From assembly GCF_000967655.1 (NCBI RefSeq), contig NZ_JXYA01000018.1:62001-126000 (forward strand): 64,000 bases of DNA. The letters run 5' to 3'. Source of the stretch: Pseudoalteromonas rubra. GTDB taxonomy: Bacteria > Pseudomonadota > Gammaproteobacteria > Enterobacterales > Alteromonadaceae. A program made the position numbers and the translations under genes. This document shows, one piece after another, positions 28,594-34,104 of the stretch. Below the pieces are notes generated by a model that made no database searches, was not told the origin of the DNA, and saw only the letters and a list, made by a program, of their open reading frames with translations. Each line of letters starts with the position of its first letter. Position 1 is the stretch's first letter.

Positions 28594-28643
28594 GGGTTTA
28601 TGAACCTAATGATCCTCACGTCTCAGGTGCTTTTAAGCGGTAA
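28594..28643 (+). pseudogene. Tail-only remnant of a 61-residue peptide gene (copy 0)
   Basis: The sequence reads as the last 15 codons of the tandem peptide gene (YEPNDPHVSGAFKR, then TAA at 28641-28643). The first three quarters are missing, and unrelated sequence lies to the left. It is the left end of the array and shows that at least one more full copy once existed. Confidence 0.75.
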
Positions 28644-28696
28644 AGCCAGACGCTTCATATGCAAAATAGATACACACTCTTTACTCAATGAAATCA

Positions 28697-28732
28697 GACG
28701 CATCATAGCAGTTCAAACCGCTATGATGTGTC
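28697..28732 (+). promoter_or_regulatory. Hairpin before peptide copy 1
   Basis: GACGCATCATAGC pairs with GCTATGATGTGTC around a ten-base loop, with one G-T mismatch position. It ends 11 bases before the AAAGG ribosome site of the peptide at 28754. It may control translation, mark an RNA-processing site, or bind a regulator as DNA. Confidence 0.5.
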
Positions 28733-28753
28733 AAAGTTAAAGGATGACGAAAA

Positions 28754-28939
28754 ATGAAAAAGATACACCCACTTACATTTCTAACTAAATTGGCTTCTCT
28801 GACTAACTTAACAAGCAAGGAGAAGGGCCAAGCTCTGAGTAACAAAAAAACCTTATCAGCTGGCCAGGAGGGATTAGTATCGGGTTGCGGTATTTATGAA
28901 CCTACAGATCCTCGCGTCTCAGGTGCTTTTAAGCGGTAA
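28754..28939 (+). CDS. 61-residue RiPP-precursor-like peptide, copy 1
   Basis: The product starts with a basic amphipathic segment (MKKIHPLTFLTKLASLTNLT), continues through KEKGQALSNKKTLSAGQE and reaches LVSGCG at residues 42-47. It ends with IYEPTDPRVSGAFKR. A small-residue motif (VSG) before a single cysteine resembles the leader-core junction of modified peptides, and KTLSAGQ matches SLSAGRK of the 55-residue peptide upstream. There is no signal peptide and no modifying enzyme nearby. AAAGG is the ribosome site. It is 85-90% identical to copy 2. Function is unknown: bacteriocin-like, signalling or immunity-linked peptide are options. Confidence 0.65.
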   Translation: MKKIHPLTFLTKLASLTNLTSKEKGQALSNKKTLSAGQEGLVSGCGIYEPTDPRVSGAFKR

Positions 28940-28955
28940 AGCCAGACGCTTCATA

Positions 28956-29054
28956 TGCAAAATAGATACACACTCTTTACTAAATAAAATCAGACAGCTC
29001 AGTAGCAGTTTAAACCGCTATGATGCGTCAAAGTTAAAGGATTACGAAAAATGA
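28956..29054 (+). pseudogene. Vestigial 3' end of an XRE regulator gene inside the repeat unit
   Basis: In copy 2 this stretch stays open for 32 codons (beginning CKIDTHSLLNKIRQLSS) and stops at TGA overlapping the next peptide ATG as ATGA. It resembles the C-terminus of the intact XRE protein at 30403-30654 (CKIDTRSLLNQIKSVGG), which likewise overlaps its peptide gene. Equivalent fragments precede copy 1 (from 28660) and copy 3 (from about 29252), but there the frame is broken by a one-base difference. The helix-turn-helix part is absent in all. The unit therefore looks like a deleted regulator-peptide pair. Confidence 0.6.
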
Positions 29055-29236
29055 AAAAGATACGCCCACTTACACTTCTCAAAAAATTGGCTTCTCTGAC
29101 TAACTTAACAGGCAAGGAGAAGGGCCAAGCTCTGAGTAACAAAAAAACCTTATCAGCTGGCCAGGAGGAATTAGTATCGGGTTGCGGTATTTATGAACCT
29201 AATGATCCTCACGTCTCAGGTGCTTTTAAGCGGTAA
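29051..29236 (+). CDS. 61-residue RiPP-precursor-like peptide, copy 2
   Basis: Near-identical to copy 1. Changes are IHP to IRP, FLT to LLK, TS to TG, EG to EE, and YEPTDPR to YEPNDPH. The C-terminal cysteine-containing part (LVSGCGIYEPNDPHVSGAFKR, minus the first residue, 20 long) is thus conserved in length and mostly in sequence, as is the leader-like start. The ATG overlaps the stop of the vestigial regulator frame, so translation could be coupled. Ribosome site AAAGG. Preservation of two intact copies argues they are expressed, though the duplication may simply be recent. Confidence 0.65.
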   Translation: MKKIRPLTLLKKLASLTNLTGKEKGQALSNKKTLSAGQEELVSGCGIYEPNDPHVSGAFKR

Positions 29237-29289
29237 AGCCAGACGCTTCATATGCAAAATAGATACACACTCTTTACTCAAAAAAATCA

Positions 29290-29325
29290 GACGCATCATG
29301 GCAGTTTAAACCGCTATGATGCGTC
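29290..29325 (+). promoter_or_regulatory. Hairpin before peptide copy 3
   Basis: GACGCATCATGGC pairs with GCTATGATGCGTC with one mismatch and a loop of ten bases. It occupies the same place as the hairpin before copy 1. In copy 2 the left arm is degenerate (GACAGCTCAGTAGC), so the structure there is weaker. Confidence 0.5.
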
Positions 29326-29346
29326 AAAGTTAAAGGATGACGAAAA

Positions 29347-29469
29347 ATGAAAAAGATACGCCCACTTACATTTCTCACTAAATTGGCTTCTCTGACTAAC
29401 TTAACAGGCAAGGAGAAGGGCCAAGCTCTGAGTAACAAAAAAACCTTATCTACTGGCCAGGGGGAATAA
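29347..29469 (+). pseudogene. Truncated third copy of the 61-residue peptide gene
   Basis: The first 38 codons match copies 1 and 2, but after GQ the sequence leaves the repeat at about 29467 and a stop follows at once (40 residues total). The cysteine and the C-terminal segment are lost. The break coincides with the inner end of an IS66-family remnant, so insertion followed by deletion is the likely cause. Confidence 0.75.
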
Positions 29470-29714
29470 AAGATGACTCAGGTGGTTCTTTAGTACGAAG
29501 CTTACTTCAGCGATTATAAAAAGACTTGGTACTGAGATTGTGCTGCGAGCAGAAATCACTGACAGACAAACCACTGAGTTCCTGTTGTTCGATAAGTTGC
29601 AGCCACTGCTGTGCGGTTTTATGTTTAGGCATGTTCAGCTCCGAATTGAGATCAGAGCTGTACTTTATAAGTCGAGCGTATTCAGTAGCTAGGTGAGGTT
29701 TAGGCGACGCTTAC
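29467..29714 (-). mobile_element. IS66-family remnant
   Basis: About 248 bases remain of an IS66-like element on the minus strand. One end is at 29714, where the minus strand begins GTAAGCGTCGCC, in keeping with the GTAA ends of this family. A tnpA-like start lies 82 bases inside. The element stops at 29467 within peptide copy 3; tnpB, tnpC and the other end are gone. Adjacent GATGATAA (29715-29722) could be one copy of the 8-base target duplication, but the partner is lost. Confidence 0.65.
29507..29632 (-). pseudogene. tnpA: Truncated IS66 accessory protein TnpA
   Basis: A 41-codon frame with a good ribosome site (GGAGC, then ATG at 29632). It reads MPKHKTAQQWLQLIEQQ, then SGLSVSDFCSQHNLSTKSFYNR before a TGA. 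The SGLS...FC...LS...FY pattern is that of the DNA-binding N-terminus of IS66 OrfA/TnpA. After the TGA the same frame continues SKLRTKEP, so the stop probably replaced a tryptophan codon. Intact TnpA is about 100-130 residues. Not functional. Confidence 0.65.
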
Positions 29715-29759
29715 GATGATAAGGCGGCCAGACCAGAGTACTTCGCCCGGTTTACGGCT

Positions 29760-30050
29760 TTATTCCTGAAAACATTCATCCTTGTTTTTGGTCTTGTTTT
29801 GCTCAGAAAACAAGATTTCCGGGCAGGAAAAGTCTTCACCAAACATCAAATATAATTCGTATACGTGCTCTATGGTCATCACAGAGCGGCCCGACTCAAA
29901 ATTACTAATGGTAGACTGATCCACGTTAAGCTTAGCGGCAAGCTGAGCCTGGGAGAGCTTGTTTTTGTGTCGTAAGTTTCGCAGGTTGCACTGCAAACGT
30001 CCCATCAGCTTGTTAATTCTCTGCTTTCTGGCAAATGCATCGTTTTTCAT
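29760..30050 (-). CDS. XRE/Cro-CI-family regulator A
   Basis: A 96-residue protein with a typical HTH_3 domain at about residues 20-75 (LRNLRHKNKLSQAQLAAKL, VDQSTISNFESGRSVMTIEH). A basic N-terminal extension precedes it, and an acidic, lysine-rich tail follows. AAGGA lies eight bases before ATG. It is divergent from a second XRE gene across 352 bases. Such small repressors often autoregulate and control the opposite operon. It may govern the peptide genes on either side. Confidence 0.88.
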   Translation of the reverse strand: MKNDAFARKQRINKLMGRLQCNLRNLRHKNKLSQAQLAAKLNVDQSTISNFESGRSVMTIEHVYELYLMFGEDFSCPEILFSEQNKTKNKDECFQE

Positions 30051-30402
30051 AGCCTAATCCTTTTACACGCTTGTATATTGGCCTGCACAAGCGCTGACCG
30101 TGTTTTTATCAGATACACCTGAAAAGCAGCGTTTCAGGCACATCCATCGAGTTAATCTGTTGGAAAAACCGCTCTCAATGTAAACGCCCTGTTGACCTTT
30201 TTAACGTTAAGAAATATCGTGTAACTTACAGTCCCGCACGGCTGTTAGTGTTGCGATTGCAACGAAATAAATTGATATCTCTAACTTAAGTCAGTTTGAC
30301 ATGTTCCCTTTTTGTATTAACATTGCGACTTTCTTGTTAAGATTATGTTCATTCGAATGTGGAAAAGTCTCCGCATTCCAATAAAAAAAGGAAAAAAAGG
30401 AC
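30051..30402. promoter_or_regulatory. Divergent control region of two XRE genes
   Basis: The 352-base AT-rich gap holds GTTGCgattGCAAC (30250-30263) and the perfect 10-base palindrome CATTCGAATG (30350-30359). A plus-strand promoter is likely: TTGACA at 30296-30301 and TAACAT at 30318-30323, 16 bases apart. The second palindrome lies just downstream of that promoter, a fitting place for a repressor operator. Which XRE protein binds which site cannot be told. No small gene was seen. Confidence 0.5.
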
Positions 30403-30654
30403 GTGATTGATGGCGATGATTTAAAGGCAATGAGGAAAAACGCCGGCATATCCCAGGAACTGATGGCAAAAAAGTTAGAGTGCGACCGTAAGACAATCAG
30501 TAACTATGAGCAGGGTGTCAGTGACATAAAGTCTAAACAGCTTTTTCGCTGGCTGATGCTTTGTAAAATAGATACACGCTCTTTGCTAAATCAGATTAAA
30601 AGTGTTGGTGGCGATTTGAGCTCCAGCTCCTCTGAAATAAAGGATGATGAATAA
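30403..30654 (+). CDS. XRE/Cro-CI-family regulator B
   Basis: An 83-residue HTH_3 protein: LKAMRKNAGISQELMAKKL then CDRKTISNYEQGVSDI, followed by QLFRWLMLCKIDTRSLLNQI and a Ser-rich acidic tail. The GTG start follows AAGGA at a spacing of ten bases; a nearer AAGG is too close to be ideal. Its stop overlaps the next ATG (TAATG), so it is translationally coupled to the 82-residue peptide. The C-terminal CKIDT segment recurs as the vestigial fragment in every unit of the tandem array, linking the two loci. Confidence 0.85.
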   Translation: MIDGDDLKAMRKNAGISQELMAKKLECDRKTISNYEQGVSDIKSKQLFRWLMLCKIDTRSLLNQIKSVGGDLSSSSSEIKDDE

Positions 30655-30902
30655 TGAAGATGGTTAAAATATTTATATATCGATTACTTGGTGAAAAACG
30701 CAAGAACCAAAATTCAATTGAAAAAAGTGCTTTCAAGAAAAATAATTCGCCCCATAAAAAAATCTATCTCATCGAAAGTAATAAGCTCTCTAAATTAGAG
30801 TGTGCCAACATATCGGCAGCTGGAGCATTTAAGCCAGACAAGCCATCAATAGCCAAGTTCAGGTACAAATATTCATCCTCGAAAAAACATCATGAGGGAT
30901 AG
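30654..30902 (+). CDS. 82-residue basic peptide coupled to the XRE regulator
   Basis: The gene overlaps the XRE stop by one base, behind AAAGGATGATGAAT, nearly the same ribosome-site context as the array peptides (AAAGGATGACGAAA). The product is strongly basic: MKMVKIFIYRLLGEKRKNQN at the start, then IESNKLSKLECANISAAGAF and a Lys/Tyr-rich tail. It has one cysteine. The AAGAFKP phrase faintly recalls VSGAFKR of the array peptides. There is no signal peptide. A precursor or toxin-like peptide is possible, with the next gene as its membrane partner; this is inference from operon layout. Confidence 0.6.
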   Translation: MKMVKIFIYRLLGEKRKNQNSIEKSAFKKNNSPHKKIYLIESNKLSKLECANISAAGAFKPDKPSIAKFRYKYSSSKKHHEG

Positions 30903-30905
30903 GGC

Positions 30906-31502
30906 ATGAAGCTTTCAAACTTAATACTATTGAGTATAGTTACGATAGCTTTTTTCTACATCTACCTTTGGGACAACAATACTGTCGCACCTCTCTACTT
31001 GATATTTCTCTTGGTTTGCTATATATACAACACATATACAAAGGACGTGAACTCTTCACATATTACCCTGTTCATTCTATTAATGACCTTAGCTGAGTAT
31101 ATTGTTTTTATTTCAGGGCTACTGAGTTTAGAGGTTACTGATGAGAACAGAAAGTATCAAGGTGCATTAATTTTTGGAACACAAGTTTTATTTAGTATCA
31201 TGACTTTCTTCATTCTGATATTCAGAGTACAAATATCAAGAATGATTTCAAATTCTAAAAAAATTAAACTCACTAATTTTGATGGATTATTTCATTGGCT
31301 ATTTTTATACTCAGGTGTGATTGCCTTTTTGGCTTTAATCGAGCATCTAGCCCGTCATTTACTAGGGCTAAGAAGCATTACGATAATTTATGATAGCTAT
31401 GAGGCTTTGGTTTATATAGCTTGGGCACTTAACAGTGGCCTCTTACTATCCATGATGATTATCTCTACCAAAAATGCCCAAGAGCCTCACCTATCCAATT
31501 AG
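30906..31502 (+). CDS. Six-helix AT-rich membrane protein of unknown function
   Basis: A 198-residue, very hydrophobic protein with about six membrane segments (near residues 3-20, 26-42, 52-74, 84-106, 125-147 and 165-188) and short charged loops. It starts three bases after the peptide gene, behind GAGGG, so the three genes form one operon. Base composition is visibly more AT-rich than the flanking opgC-like and hut genes, a sign of transfer. Its 3' end overlaps the convergent LysR gene by 12 bases. Immunity protein or peptide exporter are the obvious guesses; no family recognised. Confidence 0.7.
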   Translation: MKLSNLILLSIVTIAFFYIYLWDNNTVAPLYLIFLLVCYIYNTYTKDVNSSHITLFILLMTLAEYIVFISGLLSLEVTDENRKYQGALIFGTQVLFSIMTFFILIFRVQISRMISNSKKIKLTNFDGLFHWLFLYSGVIAFLALIEHLARHLLGLRSITIIYDSYEALVYIAWALNSGLLLSMMIISTKNAQEPHLSN

Positions 31503-32432
31503 CTTTTGGTCATCACCTACATGCACCCGCTTTATTTCTTCTATCAGCGCCTCAGCCAATGGTGAGGCGCTATTGCTTTTTGACGTGATCAGCATCACCG
31601 GGATCTGATAGGCGTATTTTTCTGCTTGTATGGCTCTGAATATGCCTTTATCGACCCAGTAGCTGGCATAGTGCTCGGGCAGGTAACCAATAAACTCACC
31701 AGACAATATTAAGTGGGCAATGCCTTCATCGTGATAAGCGATGGCGCTGTTTTGGTAGTTAAGGCCATCGTTGCGTACTTCTTTATCGCGCAGGTAGTTA
31801 CTGGTGATCACTTCGGCCTCGGCCAGTAAGGCCTCTAGCTTTGCACTGTCGCTTTCGGCCATATCATCTTCCAGCAGTTCAAACAAAGGGTGACCCTGCG
31901 CGCAATATAAATAGTTGTATTCGTTATGCAGCGGATAATAGTCCAGGCCGCGTAGCTGATGGCGGCTCACGCCCAGCCCCACCAGAGAGCGGCCGTTCAC
32001 TACGGAAGTTTCGACTTCACGGGCTTCACATACCTGGATATCAAACTGAATATTGCCACCGCGCGCCTTGAGCGCCGAAATGGCCCGCGCCACGCCACAG
32101 CGGGGATCGCTGACCATAGTATCTATGGTGGCAATGGTCACCCGCCCAGAGAGTTCGTTTTTAGAACTGGCTACAGTACTGGCAAAGGCTTCGCATTGCT
32201 GTAACAGCTCTAAAGATGCCTGATAGGTCACCCTACCCGGCTCGGTCAGCTCAAAGCCGCTGCGCCCACGTTTGCATAATTTCAGGCCCAGCCGTACTTC
32301 GAGATCCGACAGGTGCGAACTAATGGTCGAACGGCCGATGTTCAGGCGCGACTCCGCAGCCGACAGTCCGCCACACTCCACAATAGCGACAAAGATCCTC
32401 AGTAGTCTTAAATCAACGTCTTGTACCTGCAC
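31491..32432 (-). CDS. LysR-family transcriptional regulator
   Basis: A 313-residue LysR-type regulator. The N-terminal winged helix (residues 5-65) includes LRIFVAIVECGGLSAAESRL, NIGRSTISSHLSDLEVRLG and KLCKRGRSGFELT. The rest is a substrate-binding co-inducer domain. Start is GTG 32432 with GAGGT nine bases upstream. It is divergent from hutH across 165 bases that contain three tandem 14-bp repeats. Histidine utilisation is usually governed by HutC (GntR) or HutP, so LysR control of hutHU, if true, would be a lineage-specific arrangement. Control is inferred from position. Confidence 0.9.
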   Translation of the reverse strand: MQVQDVDLRLLRIFVAIVECGGLSAAESRLNIGRSTISSHLSDLEVRLGLKLCKRGRSGFELTEPGRVTYQASLELLQQCEAFASTVASSKNELSGRVTIATIDTMVSDPRCGVARAISALKARGGNIQFDIQVCEAREVETSVVNGRSLVGLGVSRHQLRGLDYYPLHNEYNYLYCAQGHPLFELLEDDMAESDSAKLEALLAEAEVITSNYLRDKEVRNDGLNYQNSAIAYHDEGIAHLILSGEFIGYLPEHYASYWVDKGIFRAIQAEKYAYQIPVMLITSKSNSASPLAEALIEEIKRVHVGDDQKLIG

Positions 32433-32444
32433 GCCTATTTACCT

Positions 32445-32486
32445 CTTTTAGTTCGGCACTTTTAGTTCGATACTTTTAGTTCGAAA
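32445..32486. repeat. Three tandem 14-bp repeats in the LysR-hutH gap
   Basis: CTTTTAGTTCG occurs perfectly three times, at 32445, 32459 and 32473, each followed by three variable bases. The block starts 12 bases upstream of the LysR GTG codon, so it would lie in that gene's leader or promoter. Possible roles are a regulator-binding array or simple slippage expansion. Confidence 0.8.
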
Positions 32487-32597
32487 ATACCGGAATGAAT
32501 TACGATAATTATGCATTTATAAAACTACCACAGCAAGTTAGGATTGCGGGATAAAAACACCATCTGCATGTAACAAGATGATATTTAGGAGAATAAA

Positions 32598-34091
32598 ATG
32601 ACGTTTAGATATGGTATCGATCGTCTGGACCTGGACACAGTCAACGGCATTGCCGACGGCAGCATTAAAGCCGAACTGTGTCAGGAAGCACTGGATAAAA
32701 TCAACGCCAGCCGTAGTAACGTGGAAGTGATGGCCGCCTCAGATAAGGCTGTGTACGGTATTAACACCGGCTTTGGTCCGCTGTGCGACACGCAAATCTC
32801 ACCAGAAGAGACCAATCTGCTGCAAAAAAACCTGCTTATCACTCATGCTGTTGGGGTTGGCGAGCCAATCGCTAAGCCCATTTCTAAGCTGATGTTGATC
32901 ACCAAAGTCCATGCGCTGAGTCAGGGTTTTTCAGGTATTCGCCTGGAAACCGTGGAGCGTATGCTGAAGTTTATTGAGCTGGACCTTATCCCAGTGGTGC
33001 CGGAGCAAGGCTCAGTGGGTGCATCAGGTGACCTTGCGCCACTGTCTCACTTATTCCTGCCACTGCTTGGCGAAGGTGAATTCTGGCAGGGCGACAAAAT
33101 CGTACCTGCGGCCGAAGCACTAAAAGAACATGGCCTGGAGCCAATGGAGCTGCACGCCAAAGAAGGTCTGGCGCTGATCAATGGCACTCAGTTTATTCTC
33201 TCACACGCCATCACCGCGCTGACCAAAATGCGCTATCTTCTGGACTTAGCTGACGTGGCAGGTGCCATGAGTATCGAAGGTATGCAGGGCAGCCAGTCGC
33301 CGTTCCGTGAAGAGCTGCACCAAATTCGCGCCTTTGCCGGTAACCTGGAAGTGGCCAAGCGCATGCGCCGTTTATTCAAAGACTCACAAAATATGGCCGA
33401 CCACGAAGAGTGCGACCGCGTACAGGACCCGTATTCACTGCGCTGCATTCCACAGGTGCACGGTGCGTCTCGCAACGCCTACAACCACCTTAAAGAGCTG
33501 GCTGAGATTGAAATGAACTCAGTGACCGACAACCCGATTGTGATCAGCAGCGAAGAAGCCATCTCGGGTGGCAGCTTCCACGGTCAGCCTTTGGCCATGG
33601 TACTGGATTACGCCTCAATCGCCGCAGCTGAACTGGGTAACATTTCAGACCGCCGCTGCTATTTGCTGCTGGAAGGTCTGCACGGCCTGCCGCGCTTATT
33701 GACCACTTCTGGCGGTCTGAACTCGGGCATGATGATCCCGCAGTACACCACCGCAGCTTTGGTCACTGAGAACAAATCACTGTGCTTCCCGCCGTCGGCA
33801 GACAGCGTGCCCACCTCTATGGGCCAGGAAGACCACGTGTCTATGGGCAGTATCTCGGGTCGTAAACTGAACCAGATCCTGGGCAACCTGGAAAAAATCT
33901 TTGCCATTGAGCTGATGTATGCCGCTCAGGCCATTGAGTTCAGACGTCCTAACACTTGCTCAGACCTGATTGAAGAGAACTTTGCGCTGATCCGCAGCAA
34001 AGTCGCCAAACTTGAAGAAGACAGACTGCTTAAACCCGACATTGATCACATGGTAGCATTGGTTAAGTCACAAGCATTTACGGTTAACTAA
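32598..34091 (+). CDS. hutH: Histidine ammonia-lyase
   Basis: A 497-residue histidase that removes ammonia from L-histidine to give urocanate, the first step of histidine breakdown. The MIO cofactor triad A142-S143-G144 lies in GSVGASGDLAPLSH, at the same numbering as the Pseudomonas enzyme. YGINTGFGPL, NGTQF and the QEDHVSMG segment are also present. The style of the N-terminus (YGINTGFGPLCDTQISPEE) differs from the common pseudomonad histidase. AGGAG lies upstream of the ATG. hutU follows after 13 bases in one operon. No hutI, hutG or hutC occurs in the window. Confidence 0.96.
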   Translation: MTFRYGIDRLDLDTVNGIADGSIKAELCQEALDKINASRSNVEVMAASDKAVYGINTGFGPLCDTQISPEETNLLQKNLLITHAVGVGEPIAKPISKLMLITKVHALSQGFSGIRLETVERMLKFIELDLIPVVPEQGSVGASGDLAPLSHLFLPLLGEGEFWQGDKIVPAAEALKEHGLEPMELHAKEGLALINGTQFILSHAITALTKMRYLLDLADVAGAMSIEGMQGSQSPFREELHQIRAFAGNLEVAKRMRRLFKDSQNMADHEECDRVQDPYSLRCIPQVHGASRNAYNHLKELAEIEMNSVTDNPIVISSEEAISGGSFHGQPLAMVLDYASIAAAELGNISDRRCYLLLEGLHGLPRLLTTSGGLNSGMMIPQYTTAALVTENKSLCFPPSADSVPTSMGQEDHVSMGSISGRKLNQILGNLEKIFAIELMYAAQAIEFRRPNTCSDLIEENFALIRSKVAKLEEDRLLKPDIDHMVALVKSQAFTVN

Positions 34092-34104
34092 GGGGAAAAT
34101 AACA

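Larger units (their letters stand above)
28594..29466 (+). repeat. Tandem array of about 297-bp units
   Basis: Corresponding points recur every 296-297 bases: peptide stops at 28643, 28939 and 29236; peptide starts at 28754, 29051 and 29347. Each unit has the peptide gene, then a fragment that resembles the 3' end of the XRE gene at 30403-30654, then a hairpin and a ribosome site AAAGG before the next peptide ATG. The units are near-identical, with few substitutions and single-base indels. The left unit keeps only its tail and the right unit only its head, where an IS66 remnant begins. It is not a CRISPR: units are too long and coding. Confidence 0.85.

Noticed and set aside
28594..29466. CRISPR-like or satellite array
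   Set aside because: Units are about 297 bp, coding and without short repeat-spacer structure.
29715..29722. GATGATAA as target-site duplication of the IS66 remnant
   Set aside because: The other end of the element is lost, so the duplication cannot be confirmed.
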